Shown here: positions 1-8,813 of the stretch, in pieces
How positions within the stretch are numbered: position 1 is the stretch's first letter
Layout: every line of letters begins with the position of its first letter
DNA from: Rhizobacter sp.
Lineage (GTDB): Bacteria; Pseudomonadota; Gammaproteobacteria; Burkholderiales; Burkholderiaceae_C
Reading direction: 5' to 3'
NCBI GenBank assembly: GCA_025350965.1
Contig: JANXWV010000055.1
Span: forward strand, 16,134-80,133
DNA length: 64,000 nucleotides
Made by a program: the position numbers and the translations under genes
Notes under the pieces: model-generated
What the model was told of the DNA's origin: nothing
Databases searched by the model: none
Seen by the model: the letters and a program-made list of their open reading frames with translations, nothing else

Positions 1-2
1 TC

Positions 3-137
3 GCCGCGACGGCGAGCGCGGTTTTCCTGAAAGTGCTGTGGCGCTTGCTGTTGATGTGCTGGCTGGTCATGTGGTGGCTCCCCGGGGCGCGGTGGTGGTT
101 CGGATACTTGGGGGTGAGGATTGCCACCTACCGTTAA
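3..137 (+). CDS. C-terminal end of a small membrane protein (partial)
   Basis: An open frame enters from the left edge and ends with TAA at 135-137, giving 44 visible residues. They are rich in Trp, Leu and Met (LLLMCWLVMWWLPGARWWF) and look like a membrane segment followed by a short basic tail ending TYR. The start lies outside the window. No family can be named. The call rests only on the hydrophobic pattern and on the convergent position relative to dadA, so it could be a chance frame. Confidence 0.4.
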   Translation, partial: AATASAVFLKVLWRLLLMCWLVMWWLPGARWWFGYLGVRIATYR

Positions 138-175
138 GCAACCGTTAGAAAAGCACACGCGAACGCCACCGAATC

Positions 176-194
176 ACCCCCAGGTCAGGGGGGT
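176..194. terminator. Possible hairpin between convergent genes
   Basis: ACCCCC (176-181) can pair with GGGGGT (189-194) across a loop AGGTCA. It lies between the convergent partial gene and dadA, where a transcript end is expected. There is no T-tract on either side, so intrinsic termination is uncertain. Confidence 0.3.
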
Positions 195-261
195 CGGCGT
201 TAGATGCGGGGGTGGCGCAGGGTGGGTTTCTACCGAGCGGCCGGGCGCCGCTGCGCCATGC

Positions 262-1527
262 TCAGGCGTAGGCGCGCGGGTAGCGGTCGACAGTGAGGCC
301 GTCGAGGTCGATGCCGGGTTTTCGCCCGGAGATCACGTCGGCCATGACGCGGCCGGTGCCTGCGGCCATGGTCCAGCCGAGCGTGCCGTGGCCGGTGGCG
401 AGGTACAGGTTGGGCAGCCGCGTCGCACCGACGATGGGCGTGCCGTCGGGCGTCATCGGGCGCAGGCCGCACCAGAACTCGGCGCGCGACACATCGCCAC
501 CCTGCGGGAACAGGTCGGTGACCACATGCGCCAGCGTCTGGCGCCGGGCTTCGTGCAGCTTCAGCGTGTAGCCGGCCAGCTCGGCCGTGCCGCCAACGCG
601 AATGCGCTGGCCCAGGCGCGTGACGGCGACCTTGTGCGTCTCGTCCATCACGGTCGATTCGGGCGCGCCCGCCGCATCGGTGATGGGCACGGTGATCGAG
701 TAGCCCTTCACCGGGTACACCGGCAGGCGAATGCCCACGGACTTGAGCAGCAGCGGCGAATGGCTGCCCAGTGCCACGAGGTACGCGTCGGCCTTCAGCA
801 CGCCGGCATCTGTTGCCACGCCCTCGATGCGGTGGCCGGCGTGCACCAGCTTGCCGATGCGCGTGCCGTAGCGGAACTGCACGCCGCGCTTGACGGCCAG
901 CGCCGCCAGGTTCTGCGTGAACTTGAAGCAGTCACCGGTCTCGTCGCCGGGCAGCAGCAGGCCGCCGACGAACTTGTCGCGCACCCGTGCAAGCGCGGGT
1001 TCGTGGCGCAGGCAGCCAGCCACGTCAAGCAGCTCGTAAGCCACGCCGTAACGCTTGAGGATGGCGATGTCGGCGGCCGTGCCGTCGAGCTGCGCCTGGG
1101 TGCGAAAGAGTTGCAGCGTGCCTTGCATGCGCTCGTCGTACGCGATGCCGGTCTGCGCCCGAAGCTCTTTGAGGCAATCACGGCTGTATTCGGCCAGGCG
1201 CACCATGCGGCCCTTGTTCAGCTCGTAGCGCGCGGCAGTGCAGTTGCGCAGCATGGCCAAGCCCCAGCGCACGAGGTTCAGGTCGAGCGTGGGGCGGATG
1301 ACGAGCGGGCGGTGTTGCATCAGCAGCCACTTGATCGCCTTGATCGGCACGCCCGGCCCGGCCCATGGCGCCGAGTAACCGGGCGACACCTCGCCGGCGT
1401 TGCCGTAGCTGGTTTCCAGCGCGGCGGCCGGTTGCCGGTCGACCACCGTGACCTCGTGGCCGGCAAGCGCGAGCTGGTAAGCCGCGGTCACGCCGATGAC
1501 ACCACTGCCGAGTACAAGCACCTTCAT
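262..1527 (-). CDS. dadA: D-amino acid dehydrogenase small subunit (DadA)
   Basis: This is an FAD-dependent oxidoreductase that deaminates D-amino acids (typically D-alanine) to 2-oxo acids and feeds electrons to the respiratory chain at the inner membrane. The 421-residue product is close to the usual length of about 430. It opens with the dinucleotide-binding motif [12 protein letters not shown] (GxGxxG at residues 7-12). The DAO signature continues through [18 protein letters not shown] near residue 50, and the C-terminal [14 protein letters not shown] and [14 protein letters not shown] are typical of DadA. The start at 1527 is chosen because the Rossmann motif begins there and GGAGCAG precedes it; the frame extends upstream but without family similarity. 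No alanine racemase or Lrp-type regulator adjoins it. Confidence 0.93.
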   Translation of the reverse strand: MKVLVLGSGVIGVTAAYQLALAGHEVTVVDRQPAAALETSYGNAGEVSPGYSAPWAGPGVPIKAIKWLLMQHRPLVIRPTLDLNLVRWGLAMLRNCTAARYELNKGRMVRLAEYSRDCLKELRAQTGIAYDERMQGTLQLFRTQAQLDGTAADIAILKRYGVAYELLDVAGCLRHEPALARVRDKFVGGLLLPGDETGDCFKFTQNLAALAVKRGVQFRYGTRIGKLVHAGHRIEGVATDAGVLKADAYLVALGSHSPLLLKSVGIRLPVYPVKGYSITVPITDAAGAPESTVMDETHKVAVTRLGQRIRVGGTAELAGYTLKLHEARRQTLAHVVTDLFPQGGDVSRAEFWCGLRPMTPDGTPIVGATRLPNLYLATGHGTLGWTMAAGTGRVMADVISGRKPGIDLDGLTVDRYPRAYA

Positions 1528-1684
1528 GGGGGAACTGCTCCGAACGCCTTGTGGGCGGTGGCAGCAGTTTACGGGCCAGCCCGAGGTGCGCCCTGCTTGA
1601 CGCAAGGTTGCAGGAACGCACCTATGCTGGTGTGCTCCCCGGCCGGCACAGCGCGGCCACACGCATCACTCCAGGAGCACCCTC

Positions 1685-2743
1685 ATGCGCAACAACCCCC
1701 TTGGCCGCACCGGCCTGTTCGTGTCCGAACTCTGCCTGGGCACCATGACCTTCGGCGGAACCGGCGGCATTTGGGGCCAGATCGGCGACCTGCAGCAGGC
1801 CGACGCCGAACGCCTGGTCGGCCAGGCGCTGGATGCCGGCATCAACTTCATCGACACCGCCGACGTGTACTCGAGCGGTGCGTCCGAGCAGATCACCGGG
1901 CGCTCGCTGAAGAACCTGAAGGTGGCGCGCGACAGCGTGGTGGTTGCGACCAAGGTGTTCGGTGACACCGGCGCCGGCCCGAACGCGCGCGGCCTGTCGC
2001 GCAGCCACATCGCCGATGGCGTGAAAGCCAGCCTCGCGCGGCTGCAGCTCGACCACATCGACCTGTACCAGCTGCACGGCTTCGACGCCGCCACGCCGAT
2101 GGAGGAAACGCTGGCGGCACTCGACCAGTTGGTGCGCCACGGGCATGTGCGCTATGTCGGCGTGTCGAACTGGGCGGCCTGGCAGATCGCCAAGGCGCTG
2201 GGCATCAGCGAGCGGCTGGGGCTGGCGAGGTTCGCGTCGCTGCAGGCTTACTACACGGTTGCCGGGCGCGACCTGGAGCGCGAGATCGTGCCGATGCTCA
2301 AGAGCGAAGGCGTGGGCCTGATGGTCTGGAGCCCGCTTGCCGGCGGGCTGCTCAGTGGCAAGTACGGGCGCGACACGCAAGGCGATGAAGGCAGCCGGCG
2401 CACGAAGTTCGACTTCCCGCCCGTGAACCGCGAGCGCGCCTACGACTGCATCGACACCATGCGCCCGATCGCCCAGGCCCACGGCGCCACCGTGGCGCAG
2501 GTGGCGCTGGCGTGGCTGCTGCACCAGCCGCAGGTCACGAGCGTGATCGTCGGCGCGAAGCGGCCCGAGCAACTGGCCGACAACCTGGGCGCGGCCGAAC
2601 TCGTGCTGAGCGCCGAGGAACTGAAGCTGATCGACGCCGCGAGCGCACTTCCGGCCGAGTACCCGGGCTGGATGTTCGAACGCCAGGGCGAGTACCGGCG
2701 CAAGCAGGTGGCCGACTCGGCGGTGCGCGCGTTCGCCACCTGA
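1685..2743 (+). CDS. Aldo/keto reductase
   Basis: A 352-residue aldo/keto reductase of the Tas/YghZ-like (beta/alpha)8 group, predicted to reduce carbonyl compounds with NADPH in the cytoplasm; the substrate is unknown. The expected tetrad is visible as D57, Y62 (in FIDTADVYSSG), K90 (VVVATK) and H131 (LYQLHGFD). GVSNW and the C-terminal VIVGAKRPEQLADN cofactor-binding segment are also present. An AGGAG Shine-Dalgarno stands eight bases before the ATG. It is divergent from dadA and followed 74 bp later by a small monooxygenase gene on the same strand. Confidence 0.93.
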   Translation: MRNNPLGRTGLFVSELCLGTMTFGGTGGIWGQIGDLQQADAERLVGQALDAGINFIDTADVYSSGASEQITGRSLKNLKVARDSVVVATKVFGDTGAGPNARGLSRSHIADGVKASLARLQLDHIDLYQLHGFDAATPMEETLAALDQLVRHGHVRYVGVSNWAAWQIAKALGISERLGLARFASLQAYYTVAGRDLEREIVPMLKSEGVGLMVWSPLAGGLLSGKYGRDTQGDEGSRRTKFDFPPVNRERAYDCIDTMRPIAQAHGATVAQVALAWLLHQPQVTSVIVGAKRPEQLADNLGAAELVLSAEELKLIDAASALPAEYPGWMFERQGEYRRKQVADSAVRAFAT

Positions 2744-2817
2744 AACGGCGCCTGAGCGGATCGGTGCATCATCGGCTTCGGCATGCGCGCCGAAACCACA
2801 ACCCAGGACACGACACC

Positions 2818-3105
2818 ATGATCCACATCCTCGCCCGCATCAACGTCAAACCCGAATCAGCCGCCGCCGCACGCGACATCCTCAGCACGCTGGTCGACGC
2901 CTCGCGCAAGGAGCCGGGCTGCATCGACTACCAGCTGCTGCAGCGTGCCGACGCGCCGCACGTGTTCCAGACCGTCGAACTCTGGGCCGATCAGGCCAGC
3001 GTCGATGCGCACATGGCGGCGGCCAACGTGGGGGCTGCAATCGCCGCCGCCGGGCCACTGTTCACGTCGCCGCCCGAGATCCTGGCGTTCAACAAGCTGC
3101 TGTAG
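2818..3105 (+). CDS. Small antibiotic-biosynthesis-monooxygenase (ABM) fold protein
   Basis: A 95-residue protein of the dimeric alpha+beta ABM/quinol-monooxygenase family (YgiN-like). It opens IHILARINVKPE, followed by the helix ILSTLVDASRKEPGC and the strand IDYQLLQRADAPHVFQTVELWAD, the usual order for this fold. Members act on quinols, polyketides or heme-like molecules as cofactor-free oxygenases, and many have no known substrate. It lies downstream of the aldo/keto reductase on the same strand and could be co-transcribed with it. The ATG at 2818 begins the conserved fold, and there is little sequence before it. Confidence 0.85.
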   Translation: MIHILARINVKPESAAAARDILSTLVDASRKEPGCIDYQLLQRADAPHVFQTVELWADQASVDAHMAAANVGAAIAAAGPLFTSPPEILAFNKLL

Positions 3106-3180
3106 GCGATCCTGGGGGGGGCCGACACCCCTTCGGCGGGCGGGCAAACGGCGAGAATGCGGCAGCCTCCGAGGAAGCCC

Positions 3181-4710
3181 ATGCCCTTCGTTCCGAACTA
3201 CATTGCGCCCGCCCGATTCGATGACCCGCAGGCCGCGCTCGACCAGGTGCGCGCCATCTACGACGGCAGCATCAACCACTTGCGGGGGGCGTTGAAGTCG
3301 TTCGTCGCGGGCGACCCGCTGGCCGCGCGCGTGCGGGCCTGCTACCCGTTCGTGCGGGTGCACACCGACACCGTCGCCCGGGCCGACTCGCGCCTGAGCT
3401 ACGGCTTCGTCAGTGGCCCCGGCACCTACGAGACCACGCTGACGCGGCCCGACCTGTTCGGCAACTACTACCTGGAGCAGTTCCGCCTGCTGCTGAAGAA
3501 CCACCAGGTCGCGCTCGAAGTGGGTACCAGCGCGCAGCCGATCCCGGTGCACTTTTCGTTCGCCGAGAACGACCACATCGAAGGCAGCCTCACGCCCGAG
3601 CGGCGCCTGTTGATGCGCGACCGCTTCGACCTGCCCGACCTGAACGAGATGGACGACGGCATTGCCAACGGCACCTTCGAGGCCGCACCCGGAGCGCCAC
3701 AGCCGCTGGCACTTTTCACCGCGCCGCGCGTCGACTATTCGCTGCACCGGCTGCGCCACTACAGCGGCACCGCGCCCGAGCACTTCCAGAACTTCGTGCT
3801 GTTCACGAACTACCAGTTCTACATCGATGAGTTCGTGCGCCTCGGGCACGAAACCATGGCCCGCGTGCTCGACGCGGGCGCGCCTGGTGGCCCGAGCGCC
3901 CACGCGCAGGACTACACCTGCTTCGTCGAGCCCGGCAACGTGGTCACGCGCCGCGCCGGAGCGCCTGCAGAGCCGGGCGATGAACTGGGCGCCGCACCAC
4001 CGCGCCTGCCGCAGATGCCCGCCTACCACCTGGTGCGCGCCGACGGCAGCGGCATCACGATGGTCAACATCGGCGTCGGCCCGGCCAATGCGAAGACCAT
4101 CACCGACCACATCGCCGTGCTGCGCCCGCATGCGTGGGTGATGCTCGGCCACTGCGCGGGCCTGCGCAACACGCAGCAGCTGGGCGACTACGTGCTCGCC
4201 CACGGCTACGTGCGCGAAGACCACGTGCTGGACGAAGAGCTGCCGCTGTGGGTGCCGATCCCGGCGCTGGCCGAGGTGCAGGTGGCGCTCGAGTCGGCGG
4301 TCGAGCACATCACGCAGCTCAAGGGCTACGAGCTCAAACGCATCATGCGCACCGGCACCGTGGCCAGCACCGACAACCGCAACTGGGAACTGCTGCCGTC
4401 GCAGCGGGCGGCCAGCACGCCGGAGCGCCGCTTCAGCCAGAGCCGCGCGATTGCACTCGACATGGAAAGCGCCACCATCGCCGCGAACGGCTTCCGCTTC
4501 CGCGTGCCTTACGGCACGCTGCTGTGCGTGTCCGACAAGCCACTGCACGGCGAAATCAAGCTGCCCGGCATGGCGAACCACTTCTACCGCGAGCGGGTGG
4601 ACCAGCACCTGCGCATCGGCATCCGCGCGATCGAGTTGCTGCGCGAGGCGGGCGTCGACCAATTGCACAGCCGCAAGCTCCGCAGCTTTGCAGAAGTGGC
4701 GTTTCAGTAA
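3181..4710 (+). CDS. amn: AMP nucleosidase
   Basis: Amn hydrolyses AMP to adenine and ribose 5-phosphate, helping to control the adenylate pool. The 509-residue product matches the family (about 480-500). It has an N-terminal AMP-nucleosidase-specific domain (FVPNYIAPARFDDPQAAL, RADSRLSYGFVSGPGTYETT, with HFSFAENDHIEG) and a C-terminal purine-phosphorylase-like domain (VMLGHCAGLRN, IALDMESATIAANGFRFRVPYGTLLCVSDKPLHGE). I take the ATG at 3181 (MPFVPNY), the usual family start, rather than an in-frame ATG at 3157 whose extra residues look uncoded. The histidine kinase gene follows 10 bp downstream. Confidence 0.95.
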   Translation: MPFVPNYIAPARFDDPQAALDQVRAIYDGSINHLRGALKSFVAGDPLAARVRACYPFVRVHTDTVARADSRLSYGFVSGPGTYETTLTRPDLFGNYYLEQFRLLLKNHQVALEVGTSAQPIPVHFSFAENDHIEGSLTPERRLLMRDRFDLPDLNEMDDGIANGTFEAAPGAPQPLALFTAPRVDYSLHRLRHYSGTAPEHFQNFVLFTNYQFYIDEFVRLGHETMARVLDAGAPGGPSAHAQDYTCFVEPGNVVTRRAGAPAEPGDELGAAPPRLPQMPAYHLVRADGSGITMVNIGVGPANAKTITDHIAVLRPHAWVMLGHCAGLRNTQQLGDYVLAHGYVREDHVLDEELPLWVPIPALAEVQVALESAVEHITQLKGYELKRIMRTGTVASTDNRNWELLPSQRAASTPERRFSQSRAIALDMESATIAANGFRFRVPYGTLLCVSDKPLHGEIKLPGMANHFYRERVDQHLRIGIRAIELLREAGVDQLHSRKLRSFAEVAFQ

Positions 4711-4720
4711 AGCCGCGCCG

Positions 4721-6874
4721 GTGCTGACCCACCCACGGCCTTGGCGCCACAGCGCGCCCCGCAGTGCGGGAGGCGCCCTGCTCCGGCCCGCTGCCAAGCT
4801 CTTGGCGGCCGCCCTGCTTTTGGCTTCCACCTTCTCGCAGGCGCAGGCTCCCGCGCCGCCCGTTGAACACCTGCGCTACGGGGGTGATCAGGCCTTCGCC
4901 CCCATCGAGTGGCTCGACGCCAAGGGCCAGCCGCAAGGCCTTCAGATCGACCTGCTGAACGAGATCGCGCGCGAAACCGGCCTGCGCTTGGACGTGCGCA
5001 TGGGCCCGTGGAACGAGATCGAGGCCGCGTTCCGTGCGGGCGAGATCGACGCGGTATCGATGAGCGTGGTCGAGTCGCGCCGCACCTGGGCCACGTTCTC
5101 GCCGGCGCATGCTGTGCCGGCGCTGGCGGTGTATTACCGGCGAATCGATCCAGCACCACAGTCACTGGCCGACGTGGTGCGGGGCGTGATCGCCATTCGC
5201 CGCAGCGCGCCGATGCTGGAAACGCGCGACGAGTTCTTCAGTGGCCCGGGCGCACGTGTGCTGCTGACCGACACGGCAGTCGAGGCGCTCGCCGCCGTGC
5301 GCGATGGCCGCGCCGACACCGCCGTGATGCCGCGCACCTACGGCGACGCCGCACTCGCGACGCAGCCCATGCCCGCACTCACCGTGAGCCCGTTCGACCT
5401 GCGCCTTCAGTCGTACGCGTTCGCCACCGCACCGCAGAACGCGGCGCTGCGCGAGCGCATCAATGTCGCGCTGGCGCGGCTCGAAGCCTCGGGCCGGCTG
5501 CAGGCGTTGCGCCTCAAGTGGTTGGGCACGCCGGTGCAGAACGCGGCGCGTCAGTCGCTCGAAGTCACGATCGGGTGGCAGCGTTACGCCCTGGGCGCGC
5601 TCGGGGCGGCGCTGCTCGCAACCGTGGCCGCCGTGCTGTGGCTGCTCGGCCGGCGCCGCACGCGCCGCGCTGCCGAAGCCGTGGCCCGCCGCGAGGCCGA
5701 GCAGGCGCTGCAGGCGGCGGAGGAGCGGCTGTCGCACAGCTTCACCGGCCACCCCGACGCCATGCTCATCACCGAACGCGGCACCCACGCCGTGCTCGAC
5801 GTGAACGACGCCTGCTGCCGGCTCGTGGGCCTGGATCGCGAGGCGATCATCGGCCAGCCCATCGACCGCAACCCGCAGCTTGCCGGCGTGTCGGGCATCG
5901 AGGCGGTGGAACGCGAGTTCGCGGCTGCGGGCGGCGTGCACAGTGCGCCGGTGCAGTTCACCGGCGCGGATGGCGCAACGCGTTCATGCCTGGTGTGGTC
6001 GGAGCCGCTGCGCCAGGGCGAGGTGCGGTGCGCGTTCTCGATCGTGCGCGACGTGACCGGCGAACTGGCCGCCAATGACCAGTTGCGCGACGACTACAAC
6101 GCGGCACTGGCACGCGTGCGAAGCAGCGAAGGCGAACGCGCCGCGCTGCAGGCGCGCGCCGAACTGGCCGATGCCGAGGTCGTGCGCTTCACCAGCTTCG
6201 TGGCGCACGACCTGAAGGCGCCGCTGCGGGCGGTGCGCGGCTTCACCGGGCTGCTCAAGCGCGACCTCGCCATCGGGCGCCTGGCCGAGGCGAACGCCCA
6301 CGCCGACCAGATCGACAACGCCGCGCGCCGGATGGACAAGCTGGTCGATGCCCTGACCCGACTGTCGCGTGCGGGCCAGGCGGCGCCACACCTGGAACGG
6401 CTTGACATGAACACACAGGTCGCACAAACCTGGGCGTTGATCGTGGCATCGAACGCGCCGCGCTCGGTTGCCTTCGCGGCCGAACCGCTGCCGAGCACGC
6501 TGGGCGATGCCGGTCTCGTGGCACAGGTCTGGCAGAACCTGCTCGAGAACGCGTTCAAGTTCACCGCAGCGGTGACGGACGCGAAGGTCAGCATCACCAG
6601 TTTCGAAGAAGGCGGCCGACCCTGGTACCGCGTGGCCGACAACGGTGCCGGCTTCGCGAGCGACCGCGCTCAGAACTTGTTCGAGCCGTTCCAGCGCATG
6701 CACAGCAGCGCCGAATTCAGCGGCACCGGCATCGGCCTGAGCCTGGTGCGACGCGTGGTGCGCGCGCATGGCGGCGAGGTGCGCGCAAGAAGCGCCGTGG
6801 GCGCCGGCACCGTGATCGAGTTCTGCCTCGCGCCAGCGGCCGCGGCGGCCTTCACGCAGGACCCGCAAGGTTGA
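4721..6874 (+). CDS. Sensor histidine kinase with periplasmic solute-binding domain and PAS domain
   Basis: A 717-residue membrane histidine kinase. Order: signal peptide (about residues 1-46), a periplasmic type-3 solute-binding domain (about 48-275, VEHLRYGGDQAFAPIEWLDAKG onward), one membrane span (about 288-310), a PAS domain (about 335-450), a HisKA dimerisation helix with H496 in FVAHDLKAPLRAV, and a HATPase_c domain (N-box WQNLLENAFKFT, G1 DNGAGF, G2 GTGIGLSLV). The sensor half resembles amino-acid-binding proteins, so the ligand may be an amino acid or related small molecule. GTG at 4721 is the only sensible start before the signal peptide, although its Shine-Dalgarno is weak. No response regulator adjoins it, so the partner must be encoded elsewhere. 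It sits 10 bp behind amn. Confidence 0.9.
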   Translation: MLTHPRPWRHSAPRSAGGALLRPAAKLLAAALLLASTFSQAQAPAPPVEHLRYGGDQAFAPIEWLDAKGQPQGLQIDLLNEIARETGLRLDVRMGPWNEIEAAFRAGEIDAVSMSVVESRRTWATFSPAHAVPALAVYYRRIDPAPQSLADVVRGVIAIRRSAPMLETRDEFFSGPGARVLLTDTAVEALAAVRDGRADTAVMPRTYGDAALATQPMPALTVSPFDLRLQSYAFATAPQNAALRERINVALARLEASGRLQALRLKWLGTPVQNAARQSLEVTIGWQRYALGALGAALLATVAAVLWLLGRRRTRRAAEAVARREAEQALQAAEERLSHSFTGHPDAMLITERGTHAVLDVNDACCRLVGLDREAIIGQPIDRNPQLAGVSGIEAVEREFAAAGGVHSAPVQFTGADGATRSCLVWSEPLRQGEVRCAFSIVRDVTGELAANDQLRDDYNAALARVRSSEGERAALQARAELADAEVVRFTSFVAHDLKAPLRAVRGFTGLLKRDLAIGRLAEANAHADQIDNAARRMDKLVDALTRLSRAGQAAPHLERLDMNTQVAQTWALIVASNAPRSVAFAAEPLPSTLGDAGLVAQVWQNLLENAFKFTAAVTDAKVSITSFEEGGRPWYRVADNGAGFASDRAQNLFEPFQRMHSSAEFSGTGIGLSLVRRVVRAHGGEVRARSAVGAGTVIEFCLAPAAAAAFTQDPQG

Positions 6875-6882
6875 GGCGGGGC

Positions 6883-8457
6883 TCAGCGCAACGCGCAAAC
6901 CGCACCGGGCTGCGGCGTGATGATCGCCCAGCGGATCACACCCCGGTCTGGCCCGCCGGCACGGAACTTGGGCCGTGCCCACGGCAGCACCCAGGTGCCC
7001 GAGGCGTCGGCGCGTGCCATCAGCACGTCCAGCGCCGGGTTGGGCTGCGCGTGGCCAGCGCGGTCTTCGGTGGTGTCGTCGAGGATCAGCGCGCCGCAGG
7101 TGTCCACTGCCTGTGCCTTGACCCATGGCGACTTCAGGTGGTGGCCGTCGATCAGCACCGCCAGCCGCTGCGGGCTGTTGGCGATGAGGTTGCCGCCCAG
7201 CCAGATGTCGGATACGACAAGGCGCAGCGGCGTGTCGGTGTGCGCCTTCCAGGTTTCCTGCGACAGGCGCGCCAGCAACGCTCCCGGAAAGTTGGCACGT
7301 GTCGGACGCTCGAAGCGGTCGGCGATGACGGTCTTGCTGATCGTCTGGCCGGCGCACATCAGCACCTGCACGACGACCACGATCTGCACCGTGCGGCGCC
7401 ACATCAGCGGCGAATCGGGCCGGCGCCAGAGCGCCAGCGCGAGCAGCCCGCTGAGCAGGAATGCGTTGGTGCCCCAGCGGCCCTGCAACGCGGTCTCGCC
7501 GAGCACGCCGATGAGCGCGGTCAGCACAAGCGGCGATAACGCGGCCACCCACAGGAACAGGCGGTCGCGGGGTGCGAGCGTGGGAAGTTGCTGCACGGCC
7601 GGCTGAGGGTCGGCCGCGCGGCGCGCCAGCACGAACCACAGGCCCGCCAGGAAGGGCAGCACACGCACCAGCTGCAGCAACAGGAAGCCCGCCAGGCTGC
7701 TGATCGCGGCCCAGACACCCGGCAGTTCTTCGGTGACCGAGCGGGCATAGCGGAACGGCAGGAAGTCGGTCGCCTGCAACCAAATCACGTGCGGGGTGAG
7801 CACCAGCGCAGCCACTGCGGTGGCCAGCAGCAGCCCGGCCACGGCGCGGCGGTGGTGCAGGCTGCGGTCGACCAGGAAGTACAGCGCCATGCCGGCCAGC
7901 GGCACGAGCGCCACGTACTTCACGAGCATGGCCAGGCCGGCGAACAGGCCGGTCAGCGCCCACAGGTGCCAGGCACCTCGCCGGGTGGCCAGGTAGAACA
8001 GCAGCAGCGCGGCGGCCTGGAACGGCAGCAGCACGGTGTTGTGGTTGAAGCTGTCTGCGCCGACGTTGTGGTACGCGACGAGCGATGTCAATGCCATCGC
8101 GATCAGCGCGCGCCGCGCCGACATGAACTCGCAACCGAGCCGCCAGGTGAGCGCCAGGGCGATCACGATGCAGGCCTGCGCGGCCACGAACGGCAATGCC
8201 ACCGAGGCCCCGAATGCCTGCAGCAGCACATGCATGATCCACGACGGCAGCGGCGGGTGTTTCCAGTAGCCGTTCTCCATCGAGAACGCCCACACGAACT
8301 GCTCGGCGCTGTCGATCTCGGGCGACTGGTAGTTCAACCCGATGCCCAGGCCCCACAGCGCGACCTGGCCGATGCAAAGAAGCGCCACCCATGCCAGCGT
8401 GCGGCGGTCGCGCCAGACCGGCGCGGCCGGCCAGGGCAGGGGAGCGGCAATGCGCAT
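6883..8457 (-). CDS. Membrane glycosyltransferase, GT39/ArnT-like
   Basis: A 524-residue polytopic inner-membrane protein of the dolichyl-phosphate-mannose/ArnT superfamily (PMT_2 domain), which transfers sugars from polyprenyl-phosphate donors. The N-terminal loop has the acidic motif SPEIDSAEQF followed by YWKHPPLPSWI, as expected for this family. About ten hydrophobic segments follow (for example AVAGLLLATAVAALVL), then a periplasmic-looking C-terminal domain (from about WRRTVQIVVVV) with the segment LIANSPQRLAVLIDGHHLKSPW. The substrate is unknown and no lipid-A or glycan operon surrounds it. ATG 8457 is used; a GTG at 8472 with GAGG upstream is an alternative that adds five residues. It converges with the histidine kinase gene, with 8 bp between stops. 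Confidence 0.85.
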   Translation of the reverse strand: MRIAAPLPWPAAPVWRDRRTLAWVALLCIGQVALWGLGIGLNYQSPEIDSAEQFVWAFSMENGYWKHPPLPSWIMHVLLQAFGASVALPFVAAQACIVIALALTWRLGCEFMSARRALIAMALTSLVAYHNVGADSFNHNTVLLPFQAAALLLFYLATRRGAWHLWALTGLFAGLAMLVKYVALVPLAGMALYFLVDRSLHHRRAVAGLLLATAVAALVLTPHVIWLQATDFLPFRYARSVTEELPGVWAAISSLAGFLLLQLVRVLPFLAGLWFVLARRAADPQPAVQQLPTLAPRDRLFLWVAALSPLVLTALIGVLGETALQGRWGTNAFLLSGLLALALWRRPDSPLMWRRTVQIVVVVQVLMCAGQTISKTVIADRFERPTRANFPGALLARLSQETWKAHTDTPLRLVVSDIWLGGNLIANSPQRLAVLIDGHHLKSPWVKAQAVDTCGALILDDTTEDRAGHAQPNPALDVLMARADASGTWVLPWARPKFRAGGPDRGVIRWAIITPQPGAVCALR

Positions 8458-8813
8458 GGATTCGGTGAACACGACGATGCCTCGGGCGGTCGAACAGTTG
8501 ATTCCCGGGACGAGGCCCAAGAGATCCGGGGTTTTGACCCCGGGGAACGCAGCAGAGCAGAGCGGTAGCGCGTCTGCCCACAGCCCGAACGGCTCGCCGA
8601 TCGAGTGCCACCTTATTTTGTAAAGAAACGTTGCCGATTCTAAAGAACTCGGCGCAGAAAGGCGTGTGGCATCCGACACACCAGGCCGGGGGTTTTCGCC
8701 AACCCGCGGCAGGCAATCCCGGTTGCCCCGGGCCAAGCGTTCCCGTACGCTGCATCTTACGACCCGTACCAGCCACCCACCGGGCAGGCGCCCTGCCCCC
8801 GCAGGAGAGCGCA
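8458..8813. other. 356-bp divergent intergenic region
   Basis: This separates the GT39 gene (minus) from the EF-G-like gene (plus). A small hairpin, CCGGGG (8526-8531) with CCCCGG (8538-8543) around TTTTGA, would lie in the leader of the GT39 transcript. The stretch 8612-8646 is locally AT-rich (cttattttgtaaag) and could hold a promoter, but I cannot assign clear -35/-10 boxes. AGGAG at 8803-8807 is the Shine-Dalgarno of the EF-G-like gene. No credible gene is seen. Confidence 0.6.

Noticed and set aside
121..1965. Long open frame on the plus strand across dadA
   Set aside because: It is antisense to a clear DadA and reads as low-complexity Arg/Ala/Gly sequence, typical of GC-rich shadow frames.
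8526..8543. Riboswitch or terminator ahead of the GT39 gene
   Set aside because: Only a 6-bp stem without a T-tract or conserved core is visible; reported only as part of the intergenic region.
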